NCBI RefSeq assembly: GCF_913060805.1
Contig: NZ_CAJXTC010000001.1
Location: 62,001-126,000, forward strand
DNA from: an uncultured Draconibacterium sp.
GTDB taxonomy: Bacteria > Bacteroidota > Bacteroidia > Bacteroidales > Prolixibacteraceae
DNA: 64,000 bases
Direction: 5' to 3'
Shown: in pieces, positions 17,162-25,538 of the stretch
Layout of the letters: each line of letters begins with the position of its first letter
Position numbering within the stretch: the first letter of the stretch is position 1
Translations under genes and position numbers: made by a program
The notes under the pieces: generated by a model
Told to the model about the DNA's origin: nothing
Seen by the model: only the letters and a program-made list of their open reading frames with translations
The model's database searches: none

Positions 17162-18364
17162 TTAAAACATTACGCCAATTCCGGCACTAAACGTTTTTGC
17201 GTAGGTATCGGTGGCAGCATTTTTAACAAACTGGATATCGGTTTTTACCACCGCTCCTTTTGTTAATGCCAACGTAAGTCCTGTTGTTATGGCAGTTTTC
17301 TCGTACGATGCGTTTTTAACAATATTGTTTTCTACCGAACTGTGTGTATTCAAAAACTCGTAGCGCACAAATGGTGTCAGTTGCAACTCGGTGTCAACCG
17401 TGCGGAAAACATTGTAAGCAGCCTCGGCGTAATACCCGATCATAGCGCTTCCCACATCGTTCAGGCTTCCGTCGGTGGCAGTAAAGGCATTGTACTCATC
17501 GGTATTCGATAAGCTGGCATAGTACAACTGACCACGCAGCTGAATTCCGCTTATTGAATAACGGGCATCCAGTCCGAGCATTGAAATGCCAACTACCGAC
17601 GAATCGGCCATGGCAACTGCGGCGTCATCATCTTTGTCGATACCATCGTACAGTTTACTTTGTGTGTTTCCGAAGTAGCCCGATAAGCCCAGGTTCAATC
17701 CCCTGATTCCGAAATATTCGATCTTACCCGCAAAATTTGGTGCACTAACATACGACTCAGCTCCTTTTTGGCGGCCGCTGCGCATTCCTTTTGCACCACT
17801 TAGTTTGGCCGAACCATCGTAACCGTTAAAGCCGTTCATCACGTAAGCCTGGTATTTTAACGATGCCGGCAGAATAGTTCCGGTAACTCCAAAACCAATT
17901 TCGCGCCAGGTGGTTGGCGTAATCGTGTTGTCAACCAGTGGGCGTTCAACACCGTTAAACGTTGTGGGCTCGTGGTATTCGTTAATAATCCCCATTGGAA
18001 CCAGCATTAACCCGCCTCTGAAATTAATCGCGTTGTTCAGTTTGTATTGCAAAAAAGCCTGCTCTACATAAACCTCTTTCACATGCTCGTATTCAATTTC
18101 GGTGATAAACTGTGTTTTTTCGTTAAAGTTATACCCCAGTAACATCACCACGCGGTGCACATCGAGTTTGCCATTGTTGTAAGTATCGCCCGACAAAGGT
18201 TGGTTGTAGTGTACTTCGCCGTAACCGCCAATCAGCAATTTGCTGTTTTGGGTTAAAAGATTATCGGCCGAGTTATTGTATTGATTGAGGGTATTGTCGT
18301 TGTCTTGTGCGAAAGCCAAAATGCCTGCGCTAACCAATAATAATGATAGTAATAGTTTCTTCAT
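17162..18364 (-). CDS. Outer-membrane beta-barrel porin
   Basis: ATG 18364 gives 400 residues with signal peptide MKKLLLSLLLVSAGILAFAQ. The body alternates amphipathic strands: LLIGGYGEVHYNQ near the N-terminus, EYEHVKEVYVEQAFLQYKL, GGLMLVPMGIINEYHEP, and a final strand ending in F (SAGIGVMF). The GYGE...HR and EQAFLQY features fit phosphate-selective-porin-like or autotransporter-type barrels common in Bacteroidota; substrate unknown. It is the first gene of a two-gene operon with the FMN-binding protein. A -7 element and an operator-like palindrome lie upstream. Confidence 0.85.
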   Translation of the reverse strand: MKKLLLSLLLVSAGILAFAQDNDNTLNQYNNSADNLLTQNSKLLIGGYGEVHYNQPLSGDTYNNGKLDVHRVVMLLGYNFNEKTQFITEIEYEHVKEVYVEQAFLQYKLNNAINFRGGLMLVPMGIINEYHEPTTFNGVERPLVDNTITPTTWREIGFGVTGTILPASLKYQAYVMNGFNGYDGSAKLSGAKGMRSGRQKGAESYVSAPNFAGKIEYFGIRGLNLGLSGYFGNTQSKLYDGIDKDDDAAVAMADSSVVGISMLGLDARYSISGIQLRGQLYYASLSNTDEYNAFTATDGSLNDVGSAMIGYYAEAAYNVFRTVDTELQLTPFVRYEFLNTHSSVENNIVKNASYEKTAITTGLTLALTKGAVVKTDIQFVKNAATDTYAKTFSAGIGVMF

Positions 18365-18397
18365 GATCTTTGATAAAGTAGTTAAACGTTCACTCTG

Positions 18398-18451
18398 CAA
18401 AACTACCTTGAAGACATGAGGTGTGAAATCCCATAAAATGGTGATTTTATG
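18398..18451 (-). promoter_or_regulatory. Porin operon promoter with 20-base palindromic operator
   Basis: The minus strand reads TAGTTTTG (18398-18405), a perfect -7 element 34 bases before the porin ATG. Upstream at 18432-18451 is CATAAAAT-ggtg-ATTTTATG, an exact 8+4+8 inverted repeat centred about 50 bases before the expected transcription start. That position suits an activator of the CRP/FNR family, which is an inference. Confidence 0.6.
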
Positions 18452-18582
18452 TGTATGGAACTACTACTTGTGGTGATGGGGGAAAGATAACGTTGCTATG
18501 CCCGTAAGTTAGGGGGAGCTACTAAATCAATCTAAGCAGCCATGCGAATGGGTTCGCGCGGAAGCTGTAAAGCATTTGATGT

Positions 18583-19158
18583 CTATCGTTTTACAAACCG
18601 ATCAGAAATCATTTTACTGAAAACGACATCATCTTTTTCTGTTAGAATATTAATGTCGATCTGCCACTCGGAGTCACTTATTTTTTCACCTTTAATACAT
18701 CCCGAAGTGATTGGTATATAACCGGGTGAAACCATAGAAATACTTCCGTACATGGCATGTGCTCTTTTTAGGTCGTTACCACTGATCAGAAATTCTTCTT
18801 TGTCGGAAGGCACTTCAAAAACCACCGCTATTTCAAATTGGCCGTCAAGAGGAGGTGGTGGTAACGTGTCGTAATCTCCAATGGAATCTGGTATTCCCCA
18901 ATATCCGGAATGTTGATACCTGAAAACAGTTTTGCTACCTTCCTGAATATAGGCAATGGTATAGTTATCCACCTCTTCATAAGTATTAATTTCCGAGTTT
19001 GTATAAAATGACATGTTAAGGCGCCCCACTTCGGGGACTGGCTCAGGTTCAAAATAAGGATTCTCGTCGATGCAGTTCTCTCCGGTATGGCCATCGTGGC
19101 AGCCGAAGTTAAAGGCAAGTATAGCAAATATTGCAGTTATAAAACTTAGTCTTTTCAT
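18583..19158 (-). CDS. Putative lipoprotein, unknown function
   Basis: A 191-residue protein with a hydrophobic leader ending FNFGC, a plausible lipobox. A short C-G-H-x-G-E-N-C stretch (residues 20-29) follows, reminiscent of an EGF-like turn but too short to be one. The rest is beta-rich with no recognised domain. Its start lies three bases after the RDD gene, at the end of a four-gene membrane cluster. Confidence 0.75.
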   Translation of the reverse strand: MKRLSFITAIFAILAFNFGCHDGHTGENCIDENPYFEPEPVPEVGRLNMSFYTNSEINTYEEVDNYTIAYIQEGSKTVFRYQHSGYWGIPDSIGDYDTLPPPPLDGQFEIAVVFEVPSDKEEFLISGNDLKRAHAMYGSISMVSPGYIPITSGCIKGEKISDSEWQIDINILTEKDDVVFSKMISDRFVKR

Positions 19159-19160
19159 AG

Positions 19161-19769
19161 CTATTTTTTCTTTTCTTTTTTAACAACAATTACACGTGTT
19201 TTTGATAGGCGGTCGTGCCAGCCGCGTTGCGATTCAAAGAGGAATGAAAAAGCTTCGAACGGAATAAAGCGGCAAATAGAACGCAGTAAAATGGTTGAAA
19301 AATTCGGTTGTTCGCCATCCATTGTAACCACTTTTGTACCGGTAATAAATTTAGCAATTGTGCGGCCTGTAGTGGCTTCCAGAATTACAAAATACATGTA
19401 GTAGTTCAAGAGAATCCAGAAGTAAAGTAAAAAGGTATTGCCGATAATGCTGTCGACAATTCCCGGAGCTGCAATCTCCAACGCAACTCCCAGTGTAAAG
19501 AATAGTACTAATATGAAGATGTAGATAAAAATCCAGTCGATAATGTAGTTAGCAAAACGTTTGCCTGTGCCGGCCGAACCTCTTTCCAATGCGTTGAATT
19601 TATCGCGGGCGGCTATTTCCTGTTTTGCCTGTGGATCTTCTCTAAAATGCGGGCAGCTTTCTTCAAAATCGGCAGCCTTGCCGCTGATGTTGCAAATAAG
19701 CCCCTCTTGCAAGCTCATTTGTTTATTTTCACAAATCTTGCAGAATTTCAGGCGTTCCTCTCTGGTCAT
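19161..19769 (-). CDS. RDD family membrane protein with N-terminal cysteine-rich region
   Basis: A 202-residue protein. The N-terminus has CKIC (10-13), CNISG (26-30) and CPHF (39-42), looking like a small metal-binding zinc-ribbon. RDD features follow: GKRFANYIIDWIFIYIF (arginine then aspartate in the first membrane helix), a second helix, TTGRTIAKFITGTKVV and SICRFIPFEAFSFLF. RDD proteins are small membrane proteins, some implicated in ion exchange. It sits between a 51-residue membrane peptide gene (4 bases upstream) and the lipoprotein gene (2 bases downstream). Confidence 0.9.
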   Translation of the reverse strand: MTREERLKFCKICENKQMSLQEGLICNISGKAADFEESCPHFREDPQAKQEIAARDKFNALERGSAGTGKRFANYIIDWIFIYIFILVLFFTLGVALEIAAPGIVDSIIGNTFLLYFWILLNYYMYFVILEATTGRTIAKFITGTKVVTMDGEQPNFSTILLRSICRFIPFEAFSFLFESQRGWHDRLSKTRVIVVKKEKKK

Positions 19770-19773
19770 GGTT

Positions 19774-19929
19774 TTATTGTTTTGTGTCGGAATTATTGAT
19801 CTTTTTCAACTCCTGCAAAATTTCTTTCTGAAGATCGATAATATCAGTTATTCGTAGCATCCAGGCGCCAATTGCACGTAACACTAAAGCGCTAACAGCG
19901 ATTACAAGTACGGGTATTAAAATTTCCAT
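19774..19929 (-). CDS. Small membrane protein of 51 residues
   Basis: ATG at 19929 and TAA at 19774-19776 enclose a 51-residue reading frame: one hydrophobic helix (MEILIPVLVIAVSALVLRA) and then a charged amphipathic tail (LQKEILQELKKINN) that could form a short coiled coil. It lies 18 bases after the previous small gene and 4 bases before the RDD gene, on the same strand. The tight packing and the helix-plus-tail design are the reasons to accept it despite its length. Function unknown. Confidence 0.7.
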   Translation of the reverse strand: MEILIPVLVIAVSALVLRAIGAWMLRITDIIDLQKEILQELKKINNSDTKQ

Positions 19930-19947
19930 TATTTGATAAAGTTTGAG

Positions 19948-20145
19948 TTATAACTGTTTGTTGAGTTCAGCCTTTCGTTGGAAGTAAGTTTTCAGAAAAC
20001 TCAAAATATTTAGCGTAAATCCTAAAAAGGTTAATCCGCCGGCTATTAATTGCATTCTTCCCGAATCGGGATTTTCTACGGTTAAAACTATTCCCGTAAC
20101 CAGGACTATAAGGCTTAAAATGTAAATTGAAATGTTTGTTTTCAT
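19948..20145 (-). CDS. Small two-helix membrane protein
   Basis: A 65-residue protein with two hydrophobic segments (about residues 5-22 and 32-52) separated by a polar turn VENPDSGRM, and a basic C-terminal tail. No family recognised. It begins the cluster that continues with the 51-residue peptide, the RDD protein and the lipoprotein, and follows the T9SS cargo gene by 19 bases, so it might share that gene's transcript. Confidence 0.65.
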   Translation of the reverse strand: MKTNISIYILSLIVLVTGIVLTVENPDSGRMQLIAGGLTFLGFTLNILSFLKTYFQRKAELNKQL

Positions 20146-20164
20146 TTTGTGGGTCTTTAAAAGG

Positions 20165-21346
20165 TTATTTAATTACTATTGGTTTGCTAATTCTTTGATC
20201 ATTTTGTGTCAGAACTACGGTATAAGTGCCAGCGGTACAATCTGATAAATCGACGTCGATAATTTTACTTTCGGACGGTTCAATACTCATTTTACGGATA
20301 AGCTGACCCATACTGTCGACAATTCTTAATTGTGCTTTGGATTGTGTTTCCTTCAGTTTGATTTTAAATCTTCCGTTGTTTGGATTCGGATAAATGGTAA
20401 ATTCTGAACCCGTTGCGATTTCTTCTAGAGCTACCGCGGTATTAACATCTCCCTGAACAGTTATAAAAACAATAGCCTCTGCGCATTCCGGCATACAAGG
20501 GATACCATCATCACAAATCGTATATCGAAAAATATCCGGCCCAACATAATCTTCATCAGGGGTGTAAGTAATGGTACCGGTTTGCGTATTAATTAAAACA
20601 TTTCCGTGACTAGGTCCGGTAAGTACGTTGAGGGACTCAAGATTGAGATTGGATTTTAAATCGTAATCGTTAGCTGTAACCACAATGTCGATTGCCGTAT
20701 TTATGTTAGTCGTAGCCGAGTCATTTTGAACGTTAGGCGCAGTGTTGTGATGCACATAAATATATTCGACCGCGGTAGCTGTATTTCCGCAGCGATCGCT
20801 GAGTTGGTAGGTTCTTTCGTAAATTATTAAATCTTCTGAATCAATTGTGATCTGACTGAGAAGAGCAATTTTGATGGTGGAATCCAGTGAGCAGTTGTCA
20901 GTAATTGCGTTTCCCTCTGCCTGGTATTCCAAAACGTCAGAAACGCTAGAATAAACGGGGAAGGTGTTGCAACAGCTACAATATTTATCGGGAAGAATCA
21001 ACAAGGGAGCAGTGATATCCTGAATTACATATTGAAGCGAACAGCTTGCCGTATCGCCGTTTGTGTTGATGATGAAGTAACTGCGTGTAATGGTTTCAGG
21101 GCAGGTATTCCCATCGCTGATGTCGGAAAAACCAAAAGTATCAATGTCGTAAGTGGAACTGTAAGCACCACCGGCAGCAATAAATTCTTCGAGGTTGCTA
21201 TAAGAGGGGAGTTCCTCATCACATTCAATGACTGTAGCCGATAATCCACTGCAATCAATACTGAATGTTACGGATTGCCCAACAGCATTAAGGCTCACCA
21301 GATTTCCAAGGAAAATGACTGCACTCAGGAGAGATATTAGTTTCAT
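20165..21346 (-). CDS. T9SS-secreted protein with cadherin-like domain
   Basis: A 393-residue protein with a signal peptide (about 1-23). The first half is cysteine-rich and resembles HYR/Ig-like cell-surface repeats. A cadherin-like or bacterial Ig domain follows (about 205-300: VVTANDYDLKSN ... GTITYTPDEDYVGPDIFRYTICD). The C-terminal 80 residues are a type IX secretion type A sorting domain, with FTIYPNPNNGRFKI, then AGTYTVVL and final SKPIVIK. It is expected to be exported through the outer membrane and anchored or released. Role probably adhesive or structural; substrate unknown. Confidence 0.88.
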   Translation of the reverse strand: MKLISLLSAVIFLGNLVSLNAVGQSVTFSIDCSGLSATVIECDEELPSYSNLEEFIAAGGAYSSTYDIDTFGFSDISDGNTCPETITRSYFIINTNGDTASCSLQYVIQDITAPLLILPDKYCSCCNTFPVYSSVSDVLEYQAEGNAITDNCSLDSTIKIALLSQITIDSEDLIIYERTYQLSDRCGNTATAVEYIYVHHNTAPNVQNDSATTNINTAIDIVVTANDYDLKSNLNLESLNVLTGPSHGNVLINTQTGTITYTPDEDYVGPDIFRYTICDDGIPCMPECAEAIVFITVQGDVNTAVALEEIATGSEFTIYPNPNNGRFKIKLKETQSKAQLRIVDSMGQLIRKMSIEPSESKIIDVDLSDCTAGTYTVVLTQNDQRISKPIVIK

Positions 21347-21630
21347 GGTGGTTATAGTTTAAAGATTAATAGAAGGTTTTTATTGTTAATGTATGTGTAT
21401 CAATCTTTTTTCTCGTTTTCCTGGGGTCTATCCAACGCTACGAATCTTTTCTGTGACCGGGTAAGGAGTTTTAAAAATAACATTTGTTTACATAAAATAA
21501 AAATATTAAGGCAAAAGTTATAAGGAGAAAGTACAAAGTCATTAGCCACTATCCGCGAGATAGAGGGGATTCGAGGACTCATTTACCCAATAACCCAATC
21601 ACTCATTCACTAATTCTATCATTCACTAAC
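21347..21630. repeat. Intergenic region with ACTCATTCACTAA-type word repeats
   Basis: No gene is visible. The last 60 bases (about 21585-21645) are built of ACTCATTCACTAAT / ATCATTCACTAACTC words that run slightly into the end of the next gene, and 21505-21535 has a GGCAAAAG-type word. Similar ACTCATTCACTCA words occur at 23630-23660. Confidence 0.4.
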
Positions 21631-22848
21631 TCAATACTCACTAACCTTGTCAACTTTCAGTTGGCGCATAGCTTCGCCTTCCGTAAGTTTGTAACTTATT
21701 TGTCGTGTGCCGCCGGTTGGGTTGGCATTGCTGTCGCCATCGTTATACATCGGGAAACGTTGCACCAGTCGGTTCTCCACCACTGCAAATTCGTCGTGGC
21801 CCATATAACCTTTGTTTAGTTCGGCGTTTTCTGCTACCGGTGGAAAGTTTACCATACTCATCGACTTTAAATTATTCACCGAAAAAGCATGCACCTTACC
21901 GTAACTTCCGCTGCCATCCGATTGTGTGTACACAAATAATTCGGGCGATCCGTCGGCATTCAGGTCTTCCACTTCTGCACCTGTTACCCGCGAACCGATA
22001 ATTTCAAAGGTTTCGTTGTAATCGTTTGGCAGACCAAAAGTTGTTACTGTGAAAGTATTTATGTCGTTTTTTCGAATAGACGAAACAGTAAAACCAACGC
22101 CCTGTAAGCTTAAAATCTGGATAAACGATGTTTGGTCGATTTGGCTGGCATCGAGCGGCTCATCAATTTTTTTATAGCTACCGGCAAAAGTGGCTCCTCC
22201 TGAACAGAAGAAGTACAGCATATTTTCGTCGGCCTTGTTTTTCGTGGAAATGGTGATGGAATCGTTGGAAAAAGTGTAAACGATGGTCTTTCCGTCATTC
22301 ACCGATTCGTACGTGTTATCGTCGGTTTTAAAAGCTTGTGCATCAAACGAGCAGGTTGGCTTTTTCTTGTCAGCCCGCGAACGTACCGATACGTTAATGG
22401 AATTGTTGGCGCCTTCTTTTACGCTCACCGCTACCCAGTCGTATCCCTCGTGGCGTATGGCATAAGTGTCGTCAACGTAATTGCCGAATATTGATTGTTC
22501 CGGATTTTCTGCGAGTAGTCCTTGTGTGATGATTTCATCGCCTTTATAAAAGGTAAAAGCTTTTCCTTTCGACCAAAAAACATTACCCTCGTCATCGACA
22601 TAACGTTCGCCACTTGCTGTCCGAACACGATCCATCGTATATGTTTTATTGTGCGCTACATCTTTTAACCGAATTCCGCTTTCGGTGTATTGAAGTTCAA
22701 AATTGTAGCTTTTGTCGGCAGAGACGAAATTGAATGTTTCGCCTGATTCAGCCGGCACTGGAGTGGTTTGGTTTTGTTGTTTCTGGTTATTACAACTTAT
22801 TAGTGAGAGGATAATGAGGGCAATAAATAGAGTGTATTTTGTTTTCAT
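21631..22848 (-). CDS. Lipoprotein with MliC-like and PliI-like lysozyme-inhibitor domains
   Basis: A 405-residue lipoprotein (lipobox LISC, cysteine 19). Residues about 37-110 resemble MliC/PliC inhibitors of c-type lysozyme: YTMDRVRTASGERY followed by FWSKGKAFTF. Residues about 240-405 resemble PliI inhibitors of i-type (invertebrate) lysozyme: EVEDLNADGSPELFVYTQ, the SGSY loop (313-316) and GHDEFAVVENRLVQRFPMY then NPTGGTRQISYKL. A middle module (about 130-235, with FCSGGATFAGSY) is not recognised. Taken together it probably protects peptidoglycan from host or grazer lysozymes of more than one type. It stands alone. Confidence 0.75.
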   Translation of the reverse strand: MKTKYTLFIALIILSLISCNNQKQQNQTTPVPAESGETFNFVSADKSYNFELQYTESGIRLKDVAHNKTYTMDRVRTASGERYVDDEGNVFWSKGKAFTFYKGDEIITQGLLAENPEQSIFGNYVDDTYAIRHEGYDWVAVSVKEGANNSINVSVRSRADKKKPTCSFDAQAFKTDDNTYESVNDGKTIVYTFSNDSITISTKNKADENMLYFFCSGGATFAGSYKKIDEPLDASQIDQTSFIQILSLQGVGFTVSSIRKNDINTFTVTTFGLPNDYNETFEIIGSRVTGAEVEDLNADGSPELFVYTQSDGSGSYGKVHAFSVNNLKSMSMVNFPPVAENAELNKGYMGHDEFAVVENRLVQRFPMYNDGDSNANPTGGTRQISYKLTEGEAMRQLKVDKVSEY

Positions 22849-23122
22849 AATTTGTCTGACTTATTAATTCAATTGGCTTGTTGAAAATAAGAATTGTTTG
22901 GCTGGAATAAAAGGATTATGGGAAGAATGTGAAGGCAAAAGGCAAAAGTAAAAAGGCAAAAGTATTTGCGAGCCACGAGTTGCCGGAGAAGCAATCTCGA
23001 AAGGTACAGATTTATGCAATGCTGTTTTTATGGCCCGAGTGACCAATGAATAATTGTAACATTTAAGCGATAAAAACGTGAAAGCATATGTCGCGGAAGT
23101 GTAAATCGTAATTGATTTTTAA

Positions 23123-23401
23123 ATGGCAGTAAATAAGAAGTCAAACGCGCCCAAAATTATTTTTATCTTGTCGATGGTAGTGGTCGTTTACTGGACGGTA
23201 GTTACACAGCTCAATCTGTCGGGAATTAAAAATTTCGACGTGGTTTTCGAAATTTTATGGCTGCCGATGCTGGCAGGATTGTTCGGACTGCTTATAACCA
23301 CATTGGTGCTGACTATAATTAAAAAATTCAACCTTCGATCGCTGTATCTGTATTCTTTTTTGATTTTGCTTGCTGCCATTCTCTGGTTTACGTTTGGGTA
23401 G
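23123..23401 (+). CDS. Small three-helix membrane protein
   Basis: A 92-residue protein: basic start MAVNKKSNAPK, then three hydrophobic segments (about 12-29, 41-63 and 70-91). No family recognised. It stands alone on the plus strand, between a word-repeat region (22910-22960) and the phospholipase gene. Confidence 0.65.
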   Translation: MAVNKKSNAPKIIFILSMVVVVYWTVVTQLNLSGIKNFDVVFEILWLPMLAGLFGLLITTLVLTIIKKFNLRSLYLYSFLILLAAILWFTFG

Positions 23402-23757
23402 AAAGGCTGCAGCTGGTCGGTGGAATTGGTTCCTAATTACCTTCAAAACTTTAAACTTATCAGAATGCGGCGCATGGTAGTTACATCTTTCTGATCCGTT
23501 TTTGCAGATGCGCCTGGTAACCTTTGATCATTACCTTCTGCCAAAATCAAATCCCTAATGGATTGTTCCCATTGCAATAGTTAAGTTTCCCGGCAAAGGA
23601 GGAACGACCGAAATAAACTGGCAAAAACCCATTCACTCAAAAACTCATTTACTAAATCCGACCTTCTCTCCAACTGTTAAAAGATGTTATCCAAACAGCG
23701 GGAAGATGAGGCAAAGCATGCTGTTATTGCCTATCTTCGTAGAGTAAACACCAAATA
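23402..23757. other. Intergenic stretch without a gene
   Basis: No credible reading frame. It contains a GGAACGACCGAA word (about 23605-23617) related to one at 16359-16370, an ACTCATTCACTCA-type word run (about 23628-23660) and, near 23728-23740, a weak -7 look-alike (TATCTTCG) that could serve the phospholipase gene. Confidence 0.4.
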
Positions 23758-24663
23758 ATGAAAATATCACTAACGCTACTGCTTGTGGGCCTGTTACTTG
23801 CGGGCCACAACTCTTTTGCGCAGGAACTTTTTGGGCAGGCTGAAAACACTTTGGCTGATCACTGGGATCTTGGTAGTCATGAAAATGATGACAAAGATTT
23901 GTTTGTAATCCGCACCTATAAACCGGTTTATGTATTGGCGGCCAAAGTGTCGAACAATGTAAACCGTATGCCACACAGCGCCAATCCCGACCGAAATATT
24001 GATGAACCTGTTCCGCTGAATAGAACGGAGCAGATGTTTCAGTTGAGCTTGAAAACAAAAGTTTTAAATGATGTTTTTGGAGGCGAACAAGGAGGCGATG
24101 TTTGGGTGGGGTATACGCAGGCATCGTTTTGGCAGGTGTTTAACACCGATTTGTCGCGCCCTTTTCGCGAAACAAATTACGAACCTGAAGCGATGTTTAT
24201 TCTTCCGGTAAGGTACAGGCTATTTGGAATGGATGGCGTTTTTGTGGGACTAGGTTTTAATCATCAGAGCAATGGCCGTGCAAATCCACTGTCGCGCAGC
24301 TGGAACCGTATTGTGGCACAGGTGGCCATGGAGGGGAAACATACAGCGGTAGTATTTAAACCGTGGTGGCGTTTACCAGAATCAGATGAAAAGGACGATA
24401 ATCCCGGGATTGAGAATTACCTGGGGCGCAGTGAGTTATTGCTCACCTGGGGAAAGGGAATTCATGCGGTTAATTGCACCGCTCGTCATAGTCTTCGTTT
24501 TGGCGATAATAACCGTGGAAGTATCCGATTTGCTTATTCCATAAAAATTATTGATAATCTGCGATTTCGGGCACAGGTATTTTCGGGCTATGGCGAAAGT
24601 ATGATCGATTATAACCACCGGCAAACGGTTGTTGGTTTTGGACTTTCGCTGGTGGAATGGTAG
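23758..24663 (+). CDS. pldA: Outer-membrane phospholipase A
   Basis: A 301-residue beta-barrel with signal peptide ending SFAQ. The OMPLA active site is intact: GFNHQSNGR gives His169 and Ser171, and SRSWNR gives Asn183, with the same spacing as the E. coli triad His142/Ser144/Asn156. The final strand ends in a hydrophobic-aromatic pattern (VGFGLSLVEW). It hydrolyses phospholipids that reach the outer leaflet, so it keeps lipid asymmetry. It is monocistronic. Confidence 0.93.
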   Translation: MKISLTLLLVGLLLAGHNSFAQELFGQAENTLADHWDLGSHENDDKDLFVIRTYKPVYVLAAKVSNNVNRMPHSANPDRNIDEPVPLNRTEQMFQLSLKTKVLNDVFGGEQGGDVWVGYTQASFWQVFNTDLSRPFRETNYEPEAMFILPVRYRLFGMDGVFVGLGFNHQSNGRANPLSRSWNRIVAQVAMEGKHTAVVFKPWWRLPESDEKDDNPGIENYLGRSELLLTWGKGIHAVNCTARHSLRFGDNNRGSIRFAYSIKIIDNLRFRAQVFSGYGESMIDYNHRQTVVGFGLSLVEW

Positions 24664-24901
24664 GGGAGAACAAGTCAAAAGTAAAAAGGTAAAAGGCAAA
24701 AGTTGAGAACAGCTGTCATCTCGACGAGGTACGAGGAGAGATCTGTTTCAAGGTTGGAGCTACAAGCACTTACTAACTCAATCTCTTATCAATCTTATTT
24801 AATCTGCATCAATCTAATCCAAGTTTGAAATAGGAAGTTGGTAAATAAGCAATAGGAAATCTCAGAATTGCTGTATTTACTTATTTGGTTCATCAATCTT
24901 T
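24664..24901. repeat. Intergenic word repeats and CATCTCGACGAGG-type repeat
   Basis: 24673-24706 carries AAAAGGCAAAAG-type words. 24717-24752 reads GTCATCTCGACGAGGTACGA followed by GGAGAGATCT, like the dispersed TCATTTCGACGA...GAGAAATCT repeat known from Bacteroidota. 24770-24825 has AATCT-based words (CAATCT, TAATCTGCATCAATCT). No gene. Confidence 0.5.
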
Positions 24902-25516
24902 CTACTCTTCCTTATGCGTCAACCGCGGCAAGGCAATGTTAAAACGGATGGCGAGTAGACGTATTGCGATAATGGAAGATACTGTTGCTGTTTCGCAAAT
25001 CACTTCGGATACGCCCAATCTGCTGAGTAAAAGGTAAACCAGTGCTCCGGCAATACAGGCTGTGGCATAAATCTCGCGGTGAAAGATCAGTGGTACTTCG
25101 TTACACAGAATATCGCGAATAACACCTCCCACAACTGCCGACGACAGTCCCATCAATACCGCCATCGACGGATCGATATTAAAGAGCAAGGCCTTTTTTA
25201 ATCCCAGCAAGGTAAACGTGGCAATTCCAATGGTATCGAAAAGAAAAAGGGTGCGTTTTAGTTTCAGTACATGACGGCGGAAAATTATGGTTACCACAAC
25301 CGCGGCAATAATCATCCAGAAATAATTGTTGTTTTGCATCCATGCCACGGGTGTGTCGCCCAGCATCAGGTCGCGAATGGTACCGCCACCAATGGCAGTG
25401 ACAAAACCAATTACGGTAGCGCCAAAAAAGTCGAGGCGCTTGTCGGCGGCAGTCAGCGTGCCGCTTATCGCAAAAACAAATGTCCCGATATAATCAAACC
25501 AGAGTAAAAGATCCAT
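24902..25516 (-). CDS. Trimeric intracellular cation (TRIC) channel family protein
   Basis: ATG 25516 (MDLLLWFDYIGTFVFAISG) gives 204 residues; the longer frame adds four residues before it. Seven hydrophobic segments come in two homologous halves, each with the TRIC/UPF0126 glycine motif: AIGGGTIRDLMLGDTPVAW (about 42-61) and AVVGGVIRDILCNEVPLIF (about 130-149). Bacterial homologues conduct potassium or sodium across the inner membrane. It is followed by no close downstream gene and starts 23 bases after the pentapeptide-repeat gene end. Confidence 0.93.
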   Translation of the reverse strand: MDLLLWFDYIGTFVFAISGTLTAADKRLDFFGATVIGFVTAIGGGTIRDLMLGDTPVAWMQNNNYFWMIIAAVVVTIIFRRHVLKLKRTLFLFDTIGIATFTLLGLKKALLFNIDPSMAVLMGLSSAVVGGVIRDILCNEVPLIFHREIYATACIAGALVYLLLSRLGVSEVICETATVSSIIAIRLLAIRFNIALPRLTHKEE

Positions 25517-25538
25517 GCTGCAAAACAACAAAAAATAA

